Below are positions 1-6,527 of a DNA stretch of 38,579 nucleotides, piece by piece. Every line of letters starts with the position of its first letter. Within the stretch, counting starts at the first letter, position 1. Origin of the DNA: an uncultured Paraglaciecola sp. (GTDB lineage Bacteria > Pseudomonadota > Gammaproteobacteria > Enterobacterales > Alteromonadaceae). Location: the NCBI GenBank assembly GCA_947498355.1, contig CANMKA010000034.1, positions 1 through 38,579 on the forward strand. Reading direction: 5' to 3'. Both the position numbers and the translations under genes were made by a program. The notes under the pieces are model-generated. The model did no database searches. It was not told where the DNA came from and was given only the letters and a program-made list of their open reading frames with translations.

Positions 1-78
1 TTCGTTTTGTCATATACACCTCAATTTCAGGATTATATTCCTTTATTGAAGTGTCCGGTTAAATTAAAGCAGAACAGC

Positions 79-736
79 TGGTTCATGCGTAACCTTAATG
101 AATATATTGCCCGCGAAGCCAATAAAGAAGACAAATGTACAGGGCGATTATATTCGCTGCCATCCATGGCGCTCACCCTTCGGGCCAGCTAAAGCTGTTC
201 TCATTTTTCCCTAAAAATGAGTGGGAAGGCAGATTCAAATCTCAAGCATTTCTTTAAGGTAAAGAGCGGATGAAGCAGCAGTACTCGCCTGTATGGCTTA
301 TGTGGATTTAAACCCAATCAGAGCCAAGATGGCTAATACCCCAGAAACCTCAAACCACACCAGTATTCAAAAGCGCATTAACGCAGTTAAAAACAAACAA
401 AAGCAACCTAAACGTTTACTGCCTTTTGTTGGAAACCTCAGACAAGATATGCCAAAGGGCGTAGCATACAGCCTAAAGGATTACTGCGAACTTGTGGACT
501 GTACAGGCAGATGTATAAGGGCAGACAGAGCAGGGTATATCCAAGATAATCAAAGCCCAATATTAGAGCGACTAAGCCTAGACGCAGACCAATGGCTGAC
601 CCTCACCACAGAATTTGAACAACACTTTTCAACCGCTGTAGGTAGTGACCACATGCTACAGCAATTCAAGCAACACACCGACCATCGACGAATACGAGGG
701 ATGGCAAAAGCCAAAGTACTTTTCAAATCAGCATAA
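79..736 (+). pseudogene. REP-associated tyrosine (IS200-like, Y1) transposase, broken
   Basis: The piece at about 79-149 reads SWFMRNLNEYIAREAN and then CTGR. After two interruptions the same protein resumes with WEGRFKSQA (222-248) and then DEAAVLACMAYVDLNPIRA (from 269). This is the hallmark block of the IS200-like transposases called RAYTs. The rest (to 736) matches the usual C-terminal tail with an LKDYxELVD segment. Two insertions destroy the frame: about 72 bases of palindromes at 150-221, and 14 bases at 255-268. The 78 bases at the window start do not read as the family's N-terminal part, so the break may lie there or the gene may start outside the window. The intact family is roughly 300 residues and nicks REP-type palindromes with a single tyrosine. 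The gene is dead as written. Confidence 0.8.
150..221. repeat. Cluster of four short palindromes inserted in the transposase
   Basis: Four hairpin-forming units follow one another: GCCATCCATGGC (159-170), CCCTTCGGG (176-184), CAGCTAAAGCTG (186-197), and an 8-base perfect stem TCATTTTT/AAAAATGA (201-208 and 213-220, 4-base loop). They sit exactly where the transposase reading frame is interrupted: removing about 150-221 joins CGATT to TGGGAAGGC and nearly restores the family's TGRFWEGRF segment. This looks like a small non-autonomous palindromic element or REP-like unit. I did not find a second copy in the window. Confidence 0.6.
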
Positions 737-798
737 CCATATAAACCACCTAGGCAATACACCTCAAATACCTTGAGTCCACTCAAGCTGCCCAGCAT

Positions 799-1122
799 TC
801 ACCGAAAGTAACGAAAACCTCTGAAAAAAATAGTGCGATCCGCGTTTTAAGCAATTTATTTACTGTTGGTTGAGTTCAAACGGGCCGAAAGATTGCGCTA
901 GATAGGCTATTGCCGTATTTTGTTGCGAAAGATTTAATAATGGCTGTCTTTTTTTTCTTACGGTTAGTTATTTCGCTCTCCAATTAAGTTAATTATCTCT
1001 TAACTGGGGTAGTCGAATTCATTAAACCACGTCACTATTGACGCCATAGTCTCTTGTTAGCTTTATTTCACCTCAAGTAGTATCATGTTGCACTCCAAAA
1101 TACATTAGTTTTAGGCATTTCA
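799..1122. other. Non-coding gap before the RelA/SpoT gene
   Basis: No credible gene is visible. A small perfect hairpin CGTCA-CTAT-TGACG lies at 1030-1043. GTTAGC at about 1056 and TTAGGC at about 1111 resemble the right-hand core of integron attC sites, but no convincing paired arm accompanies either. The start of the next gene lacks a strong Shine-Dalgarno, and I could not assign a promoter with confidence. Confidence 0.4.
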
Positions 1123-2187
1123 ATGGTTAACGAAAGCTACGAAAAAACAAAGCAGCATTTGACGTTTTCTAAGAAGCAAGTAGAAAAAGCTGGTCGAGTT
1201 ATTCGTAAAAACGAAGGTGACTACGAGCATGCCGTTGAAGTAATCCAAAATTATCGTGCTGCTCACCTATACCCATTACAAATCATAAAGAATTTGGTTT
1301 GGAAACATGTCCGTAAGCTTGGGCTACTTGAAACTGCAACGGTTGTAAGACGCTTGAAACGTCTTCCGACAATTATCGATAAACTTCAGAGAAAGTCGTT
1401 AGATGGTAAAAGCGATAATGCTATTAGTTTAAAAAGAATGCACGACATTGGTGGATGTCGTGTAATCGTAGACACTCTAGACGATCTTGAACGACTAGGT
1501 AAGAGTCTAGACTCTAGCCGAACCGTTCACGAAGTTAAAGTCTACGATTATATTCAACAGCCCAAGACAACTGGTTACCGTGGAATCCATCGCGTATACA
1601 AGAGCTATGCGAATGTAGAAAAACACGAGTGGAAAGGTTTTCAAATTGAAGTCCAATTAAGGACTAGACTTCAACACTTGTGGGCAACAACTGTTGAAAT
1701 CGTCGATATCATAGAAAAGGAAACCCTTAAGACTAACCCGCAAGCAGCTAGCTCTAGCTGGAAACGTTTATTTGTTATTATGGGTGAATTCCTAGCTGTA
1801 AAAGATGGTTCTTGGGATATTTCTGAACAACAAAAACAAGAATATAAAGCCGAGCTAACAAAGCTAAACTCGCATCTATCTGCTTATCATAAATTAGATG
1901 CTTTCAACAGTGCATTTAAAATGGATGAGATAAAAGACAAATCAAAAGGCTCTGGCTACACCTTACTTGTCTATGATAACGAAGCTCAAACAGGCAGCGC
2001 TTTTCTATACTCTGCTAACAAAAAAGAAGCTGCACTTAAACGTTATGCTGAACTAGAGCAAGACAATAATGTTAACGTTCTTTTGGTTGCTGGTAGTGAC
2101 TTGAAATCTATAGAAAAGGCTTACCCTAACTACATTAACGATACTTCAGAGTTCCTTGCTGAATTTAGCCGAATATTACTGTCGTAG
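1123..2187 (+). CDS. RelA/SpoT-domain nucleotide pyrophosphokinase-like protein
   Basis: A 354-residue protein with one recognisable RelA/SpoT synthetase domain at about residues 75-200. RRLKRLPTIIDKL (76-88) matches the basic ATP-side motif, HDIGGCRVIV (107-116) carries the conserved Asp108, GYRGIHRVY (151-159) replaces the usual GYxSxH, and IEVQLRT (175-181) holds the catalytic-type Glu176. All key acidic residues are present, so the domain is probably active. There is no HD hydrolase, TGS or ACT domain, so it is not a long RelA or SpoT. The N-terminal 75 residues are helical, and the C-terminal part (about 230-354) is unrecognised. Relatives include small alarmone synthetases and toxSAS-type toxins that pyrophosphorylate nucleotides or tRNA; the sequence cannot decide between them. 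It has no adjacent antitoxin-like gene on its own strand. An attC-like palindrome follows its stop, so it may be an integron cassette gene. The start ATG has only a weak ribosome site. Confidence 0.8.
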   Translation: MVNESYEKTKQHLTFSKKQVEKAGRVIRKNEGDYEHAVEVIQNYRAAHLYPLQIIKNLVWKHVRKLGLLETATVVRRLKRLPTIIDKLQRKSLDGKSDNAISLKRMHDIGGCRVIVDTLDDLERLGKSLDSSRTVHEVKVYDYIQQPKTTGYRGIHRVYKSYANVEKHEWKGFQIEVQLRTRLQHLWATTVEIVDIIEKETLKTNPQAASSSWKRLFVIMGEFLAVKDGSWDISEQQKQEYKAELTKLNSHLSAYHKLDAFNSAFKMDEIKDKSKGSGYTLLVYDNEAQTGSAFLYSANKKEAALKRYAELEQDNNVNVLLVAGSDLKSIEKAYPNYINDTSEFLAEFSRILLS

Positions 2188-2196
2188 TTTACTACC

Positions 2197-2216
2197 GGGG
2201 AGGCGGAAATCTCCCC
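2197..2216. terminator. Stem-loop after the RelA/SpoT gene
   Basis: A perfect 6-base GC-rich stem GGGGAG/CTCCCC with an 8-base loop begins ten bases after the stop codon. There is no clear T-run downstream on the + strand (TATAAAG follows), so termination strength is uncertain. It partly abuts the attC-like site. Confidence 0.4.
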
Positions 2217-2293
2217 TATAAAGCTAGCGCCCCAATATGCCGACGAAAAGAGCGCAGCGAGTTGAGGTCGGAATAATTGGTTTGTTATAAGGC
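2213..2293 (-). repeat. attC-like integron recombination site 2
   Basis: Read on the minus strand, the site begins GCCTTATAAC, a good left-hand core box. An imperfect stem CCAATTATTCCGAC / GTCGGCATATTGG follows, with an unpaired base and a loop containing CTCGCTGCGCTC. It ends in a degenerate right-hand box (GCTTTATAGG). The stop codon TAA of the 127-residue gene lies inside the first box, as in true integron cassettes. On the plus strand the GTTATAAGGC end looks like a good right-hand core, so the orientation is ambiguous. It resembles an attC site in architecture; that it can recombine is an inference. Confidence 0.6.
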
Positions 2294-2668
2294 AGTTAAG
2301 TCTAATACTTTTTCTATTTTGTTTAATGTTTCACTGTAAAACATGTTACCACCGGATTTTTCGTTTGTTTCAATCATTAACTTAAGTTCTGCTGCATACT
2401 GAATTACCGAAGGGGTAAGAGCTGTTTCAAATTCGGCGATCAATTTTTCATCGTTTGACTTTAGAACAGAAAGAAACAACAAAGCTTGATAATTATGACT
2501 GTTTCTACTGAGGTCGGGGAAAGCTTCGCTTGTACATGTCTTTTGAACTTCATAGGCTAACTGCCTTGCAACCTTCTGTTCCATGGATGCAACTATTAAA
2601 CCTCCAGAAAAGCCTAAAATCCCAGCAAGGCAAGACAGTAATGTGAGCACCACATATATTTTTTTCAT
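2285..2668 (-). CDS. Small membrane-anchored protein, probable integron cassette gene
   Basis: 127 residues, not recognised. One hydrophobic segment at about residues 4-27 (IYVVLTLLSCLAGILGFSGG) would act as a signal anchor. The remaining 100 residues are a mostly helical, polar domain with a single cysteine, presumably facing the periplasm. The start is an ATG preceded by AGGGA at a normal distance. The stop codon lies inside the core box of attC-like site 2, and the start lies about 35 bases after the end of attC-like site 1. The unit therefore has the size and layout of a single-gene integron cassette. It has no promoter of its own that I can see; expression may come from upstream cassettes or a promoter near attI. 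Confidence 0.65.
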   Translation of the reverse strand: MKKIYVVLTLLSCLAGILGFSGGLIVASMEQKVARQLAYEVQKTCTSEAFPDLSRNSHNYQALLFLSVLKSNDEKLIAEFETALTPSVIQYAAELKLMIETNEKSGGNMFYSETLNKIEKVLDLTAL

Positions 2669-2701
2669 AGATCAAAAAGTCCCTATTAATAAGCTACGGG
2701 A

Positions 2702-2782
2702 GCCTTATAACGCTTAACATATGGGGATTTTAGGAGCGTTTTTTCAGCGAGTAAAATTCCCAACATTATGTTTTTGTTATGT
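2702..2782 (-). repeat. attC-like integron recombination site 1
   Basis: On the minus strand the site runs from ACATAAC to GTTATAAGGC. Between the boxes are arms GGGAATTTTA and TAAAATCCCC that pair with one mismatch, and a loop of about 19 bases containing CTCGCTG and CGCTC. The same loop words occur in the second site, 400 bases away. The outer boxes are complementary at CATAAC/GTTAT(A)G. The stop codon of the upstream minus-strand gene is embedded in the ACATAAC box. Such paired core boxes round an imperfect stem are the signature of attC sites; the right core GTTATAAGGC fits the expected cut after the first G. Confidence 0.68.
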
Positions 2783-3157
2783 TTCATTAGATTCCCAAAC
2801 GATATATAAATCTGCAAATTCTTTTTGTACCGAAGTACTTAATGATATTACTTGTTGGTGCTTAGCCTTAGAATTAGCATTAATAACGACTCCGTAGACC
2901 CAACTATCCCCTCTTAATTTATCCAACGTATAGATTACTTCTTCAATAGAAACGGGAGTGCCACGGTGGCTAATTACACCAAATTCGTCTAGATCTAAAA
3001 ACATATCTGAGTTGTAACAAGAAGAAATTCCAGATAATTCTGTAGCTCGGTTGATAGTTGTAGATGTTTGTTTTGAACCAACAAACATTGTTGCCCATAT
3101 AGCTATGATACAGAACAACACTCCAATGAAAGCATATTGAAAGTTATTTGTACTCAA
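2777..3157 (-). CDS. Small membrane-anchored protein, probable first integron cassette gene
   Basis: Not recognised. The frame is open from an ATG at 3238 (153 residues), but a strong AAAGGAGG lies four bases before an in-frame TTG at 3157. That gives 126 residues beginning LSTNNFQYAF, and I prefer it. From this start the protein has one N-terminal transmembrane segment (about residues 8-26) and a soluble domain of about 100 residues. The domain has a motif HRGTPVSIEEVIYTLDKLRG that looks like a small alpha/beta fold, so a pseudopilin-like or secreted anchor layout is possible but unproven. Its stop codon lies in the core box of attC-like site 1. It is the gene nearest the intI remnant, the position of the newest cassette in a working integron. 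Confidence 0.6.
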   Translation of the reverse strand: MSTNNFQYAFIGVLFCIIAIWATMFVGSKQTSTTINRATELSGISSCYNSDMFLDLDEFGVISHRGTPVSIEEVIYTLDKLRGDSWVYGVVINANSKAKHQQVISLSTSVQKEFADLYIVWESNET

Positions 3158-3245
3158 GAAGCCTCCTTTGAAACATAACAGTATTAATCTCTGGAAAAAT
3201 TCCGCCTTTCGCCAATTAATCTTTCCGTGTTTGTACATATAGCTT

Positions 3246-3252
3246 TTCTAAC
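3246..3252 (-). other. attI-like core (cassette insertion point)
   Basis: On the minus strand this reads GTTAGAA, seven bases that fit the GTT-purine core cut by integron integrases except for the last base. It lies between the intI remnant and the first cassette-like gene, exactly where attI is expected. A short core is weak evidence alone; the position gives it weight. Confidence 0.4.
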
Positions 3253-3268
3253 ACAATATTTAACTGCT

Positions 3269-3296
3269 TGTATAGCTTAGAGTTTAATCATTTCAA
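3269..3296 (-). promoter_or_regulatory. Possible cassette promoter (Pc)
   Basis: On the minus strand a TTGAAA box and a TATACA box are separated by 16 bases and point into the cassette-like genes. The -35 box matches the sigma-70 consensus at 5 of 6 positions and the -10 box at 4 of 6. Integron cassette promoters sit in or beside attI and face this way. Predicted from sequence only. Confidence 0.4.
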
Positions 3297-3364
3297 AGTA
3301 TCATCAAAAACAGAAGTACGGATTTTTTCCAAAAACTTGCTGTTAGGATAGAATTAGACTGAAG

Positions 3365-3380
3365 CTGTATAAATAAACAG
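3365..3380. promoter_or_regulatory. LexA (SOS) box upstream of the intI remnant
   Basis: CTGTATAAATAAACAG fits the gammaproteobacterial LexA operator CTGT-N8-ACAG exactly, with the AT-rich centre typical of strong boxes. It ends 22 bases before the ATG of the intI remnant. LexA control of intI promoters is established for several integrons. The operator has survived although the gene is broken. Confidence 0.75.
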
Positions 3381-3402
3381 CGTTTTGATTTCAGTAATAT
3401 TG

Positions 3403-3576
3403 ATGAAAAGATCTCCTTTTATTGAGTCTATTCGTACAGTCATGCGCACCAAACGCTATAGTTTAAAAACAGAAAAAACTTACTTGCTCTGGATACGGCG
3501 GTTTATTTTTTCAATGGCAAGCGGCACCCACAAGAAATGGCTGAATTAGAGGTAGGTAATTTTTCATTGTTGGAAT
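3403..3576 (+). pseudogene. intI: Integron integrase remnant (IntI N-terminus)
   Basis: The frame opens MKRSPFIESIRTVMRTKRYS and continues with LKTEKTYLLWIRRFIF. This is the SAM-like N-terminal DNA-binding domain of integron-type tyrosine recombinases, where the words R-YS-xxTE-xTY-xWIRRFI-FxxxRHP are diagnostic. A one-base deletion in the T-run at 3506-3511 shifts the frame. In the next frame the protein goes on NGKRHPQEMAELEV (3513-3554). It then leaves the family and stops at 3576. Only about 50 of roughly 320 residues remain, so all catalytic Arg, His and Tyr residues are missing. The gene points away from the cassette-like genes, as in real integrons. The identification is from memory of the family and is strong for such a short piece. 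Confidence 0.75.
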
Positions 3577-4098
3577 GACGAAACTGGGGACTTGTTAGTC
3601 TGAGCTCTTAGGTCTTTTTTTTGTTCTTCCTATTTACTATCTCCTAGCCACTGTTCTTAACTGCTTTCCCTCTGTGAACTCAGTGCTCTCTGTGGTGAAA
3701 ATTCTTTTGCTTTTAAAGGCCTTAGAAGATTGGATTCCAGATCAAAAGACTTCTGGAATGACAAAATCGATAGGGTCGTAGACGTTGATTTAGTTAAGAA
3801 CTCTATCATTTGGTCGAGCTTTTTCGTATCTACGGTGGGCAAAATCACCAGCACAGTGTTCAGGGATTTCCGGTAAAGGAGGTCGGGTGTTGCCAGCGTC
3901 TTGAGCAATGTGTGCCAGCGCCACTACTTGATAACTCTGGTCATAAAAGTGGTATAGAGTAGTTTTGAGAATACTATTGTTCGCGAATTACTAATGTATT
4001 CTCTGTTGTTAGTCGTGGCTTCCTGCTTTTCTCTTAGTCAAAAATATGACGTTTGCTTTGCACTCGTTTGACGTTCAGGTAAACTCGTAGTTAAAAAA
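3577..4098. repeat. Repeat-rich intergenic debris
   Basis: This gap includes a perfect 8-base inverted repeat ATTCCAGA/TCTGGAAT (3734-3741 and 3752-3759), inside a phrase of the type GGATTCCAG...CTGGAATGAC. That phrase is typical of dispersed intergenic repeats in many gammaproteobacteria. A partial second unit (TTGGAATGACGAAA) occurs at about 3571-3584, just where the intI remnant ends, so repeat insertion or recombination may have truncated intI. A minus-strand open stretch at about 3990-3789, without a start codon, may be a further gene remnant (see findings). Confidence 0.5.
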
Positions 4099-6141
4099 TT
4101 GTTGCTGGTCAATTATTTAACTTTTGAAGGATTTAAGGGTATCTCTACGTTCTCTTCCTCCCACGATGCTGCGCAGCGGGTTCAGCGCGATGCCCTAAAT
4201 ATGTTGTATAGAAACAACTCGGGTAGCTTGCTGGTTAATCTTTGTGTGAGCTTGGCTTTGGTATTTGGCTTTGTCGATAACCCTGAAAAGTTTAGCAAGT
4301 ACATATGGTTAGCTGGGATGAGCCTTGTGTTTATTATGCGCTATTTGGATATGCGTCATTGGCAGTTGAATCTGCAAGATCATAAATATGAGCCAGCTAA
4401 ACCTATGCGCCGCTTTGCAATTGGGCGCTATTTTACCGCAGCTGGCTTAAGCCTTTATTCGGTGTGGTTTTTTCATTCTATGGATGTCATTGAGTTGGCA
4501 TCGACTGTTGTTATTATGTCGGCCTTGGCAGGAGGAGCATCGACTACCTTGGCTGCTAATAAATGGTTAGCCATGAGTTATGCTGGGGTTTTGTTGTTAC
4601 CTTTGTCAGCAATTAGCTTATTTGGTGATGAGCAGTATCAAAATACCTTGGGTTTATTGGGGTTAGTGTTTACGTTTGTGATGTATTCATCAGCGAAGCG
4701 GGCGTGCCAATTTACTACCGAGTCTATTTTGGTTAAAAATCAGCATGCCGATTTATTAATTCAAATGGCTGCAAAAAACCAAGAAGTGGTTGAAGCGAAT
4801 ACCAATCTTGAGTCTAAAGTAAAACAGCGCGCTAAAAAAATATTCGAATTATCCAATATCGATCCTCTGACTAAGTTGTTTAACCGTAAGGCGTTTCTAA
4901 AAAATCTACATGGTTTATTGCATGAGGCTGAGGAAAAGCAGCAGGATCTGGCTCTGCTGTTTATTGATTTAGACGGATTTAAAGGCGTAAACGACGTGCA
5001 CGGCCATGCCATTGGCGACAAAGTGTTAATTGCCATTTCTCAGCGTTTAATCGGTCAGGCACACAATCATGCCTCTCTATGTCGTTGGGGTGGCGACGAG
5101 TTTTTGATTGCCCTTGAAAACAGAACCGCCGTTGAAGCACGAGAGTTTTCGACCTCTTTAATTAAATTCTTGTCACAGCCTATTCGCTTAGAAGAAAAGC
5201 TTTTAAACCTCGGTGCGACTATCGGTATCGCCATGTACCCAGAGCATAGTGCTAACGAAATCGAATTAATTGAGCTAGCTGATACGGCCATGTATGCGCA
5301 AAAGCAGTCAAAAAAATCTGACGTGAGTGTATTTAATTCGACCATGCGAGATGCTTTAAATCGTGAGGCTAAGCTTAAAGAAGGTTTGCGCGAAGCTTTG
5401 ACTCATGAGCAGTTTTATTTGGTCTATCAGCCGGTTGTTGATAGCCGTAATTTACAAGTCAATTTTTGCGAGGCCTTATTGCGCTGGGAGTTAGACGGCG
5501 AATTGATATCTCCTGCTGAGTTTATTCCCATTGCAGAGCAAAATGGTTTGATGTACGAAATGGGCTCTTGGGTATTGCGCCAAGCCTGTTTAGAGGCAAG
5601 CCAATGGGAATTTGACGACAAAGTAAGTTTGTCGGTTAATGTATCGGTTTTGCAATTGGTGTACAGCGACATAGTGGCTGTTGTAAAAAGCGCTTTGGAA
5701 CAATCAGGGTTGGCTGCTCATAACCTGCATTTAGAAATCACTGAATCAATTTTTGCCGAAGACTTAAAGCGGGTAATCAAACAGATAAAAACCTTACAAT
5801 TGCTAGGTGTAAAAGTATCGGTAGATGATTTTGGTACTGGTTTTTCGTCTTTATCTTTGTTGCAGCGTTTGTCGGCGGATGTCGTTAAAGTTGATCGCTC
5901 TTTTGTCGCTAGCTTAAACAAGGGCGGCAAAGCCATTATTCAGGCGACTCAGTACATAGCGAAAGAATTAGGTTACAGCATAGTAGTTGAAGGCGTCGAA
6001 ACTGAGCAGCAAGCTAGGGTGTTGATGGCCATGGGCGTAAACAGCTTGCAGGGCTTCTTTTTTGCCAAGCCTATGCGTAAAACTGAGTTAGCTAGTTGGC
6101 ACAAGCAACACTTGAAAGGTCGTATGGATACCCTTAATTAG
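4099..6141 (+). CDS. Membrane GGDEF-EAL cyclic-di-GMP turnover protein
   Basis: 680 residues from a TTG; the first in-frame ATG is at 4201 and neither start has a good ribosome site, so the N-terminus is uncertain. About six hydrophobic segments occupy residues 45-205, followed by a short coiled coil (about 220-245). The GGDEF domain has an intact GGDEF at 331-335 and a metal-binding DLDGFK motif, but no RxxD inhibitory site. The EAL domain starts with EALLRW (458-463) and keeps SVNVSVLQL, LEITES, VDDFGTGFSSL, VKVDRSFV and VEGVE, so the phosphodiesterase residues look complete. It could make or degrade c-di-GMP; in such tandem proteins one activity usually dominates, and the sequence does not say which. 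It stands alone and converges on the CPXCG gene. Confidence 0.9.
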   Translation: MLLVNYLTFEGFKGISTFSSSHDAAQRVQRDALNMLYRNNSGSLLVNLCVSLALVFGFVDNPEKFSKYIWLAGMSLVFIMRYLDMRHWQLNLQDHKYEPAKPMRRFAIGRYFTAAGLSLYSVWFFHSMDVIELASTVVIMSALAGGASTTLAANKWLAMSYAGVLLLPLSAISLFGDEQYQNTLGLLGLVFTFVMYSSAKRACQFTTESILVKNQHADLLIQMAAKNQEVVEANTNLESKVKQRAKKIFELSNIDPLTKLFNRKAFLKNLHGLLHEAEEKQQDLALLFIDLDGFKGVNDVHGHAIGDKVLIAISQRLIGQAHNHASLCRWGGDEFLIALENRTAVEAREFSTSLIKFLSQPIRLEEKLLNLGATIGIAMYPEHSANEIELIELADTAMYAQKQSKKSDVSVFNSTMRDALNREAKLKEGLREALTHEQFYLVYQPVVDSRNLQVNFCEALLRWELDGELISPAEFIPIAEQNGLMYEMGSWVLRQACLEASQWEFDDKVSLSVNVSVLQLVYSDIVAVVKSALEQSGLAAHNLHLEITESIFAEDLKRVIKQIKTLQLLGVKVSVDDFGTGFSSLSLLQRLSADVVKVDRSFVASLNKGGKAIIQATQYIAKELGYSIVVEGVETEQQARVLMAMGVNSLQGFFFAKPMRKTELASWHKQHLKGRMDTLN

Positions 6142-6181
6142 CTTATACCCTGGGTAAAATCTGACCGAGACTTGCCTCAGG

Positions 6182-6373
6182 CTACTGAGAGTCGGTTTTC
6201 GCCTCTACTACTAAGCCCCATTCGTCTAACCGAACAAATACCTCTATAGGACTACAGCAAATTTGGCAATCGACGATTTGTTGTTGGCCGACGTCAGCCT
6301 GCTCGTCAATTTCAATATCGTTTGGTGTCATGCAATACGGGCACTCAAAGATTTCGGCGTGGGTTAGGCTCAT
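6182..6373 (-). CDS. CPXCG-motif cysteine-rich small protein
   Basis: 63 residues with a zinc-ribbon-like pattern: CPYC at 11-14 and CQICC at 36-40. The second half (IEVFVRLDEWGLVVEA) matches the small family named after its CPXCG motif; here the motif is CPYC without the glycine. The function is unknown, and a bound zinc ion is the natural guess. It is convergent with the GGDEF-EAL gene and lies downstream of the chemoreceptor gene on the same strand, with about 150 bases between. Confidence 0.75.
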   Translation of the reverse strand: MSLTHAEIFECPYCMTPNDIEIDEQADVGQQQIVDCQICCSPIEVFVRLDEWGLVVEAKTDSQ

Positions 6374-6440
6374 ATTCTCAATACTTGTTGGGTATTCATA
6401 CGTCTGATATACGCAGCAATGACCAAATAAGTCTTACGCG

Positions 6441-6474
6441 TTAACGTTTGACCTTTAACGTTAGGACTTAAAAT
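6441..6474. repeat. Direct repeat TTAACGTT with flanking inverted repeat
   Basis: TTAACGTT occurs at 6441-6448 and again at 6455-6462, 14 bases apart, each containing the palindrome AACGTT. Imperfect arms AAGTCTTA (about 6430-6437) and TAGGACTT (about 6462-6469) enclose them. The element lies between the chemoreceptor stop and the CPXCG start, so it could be a terminator-like stem or an operator for the small gene. Confidence 0.35.
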
Positions 6475-6527
6475 TGCCATAGGTTTGTTATCTATAATAA
6501 ATCGATAATGCTTATTCGGCATTTAAG

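Noticed and set aside
1000..1122. Third attC-like site before the RelA/SpoT gene
   Set aside because: GTTAGC, GTTAAGA and TTAGGC words occur, but no paired core boxes with a matching imperfect stem could be drawn; only a small CGTCA/TGACG hairpin is present.
3657..3908. 83-codon minus-strand ORF as a gene
   Set aside because: It runs through the inverted-repeat unit at 3733-3760 and the repetitive stretch beside it, has no ribosome site and no family likeness; another frame on the same strand looks more protein-like.
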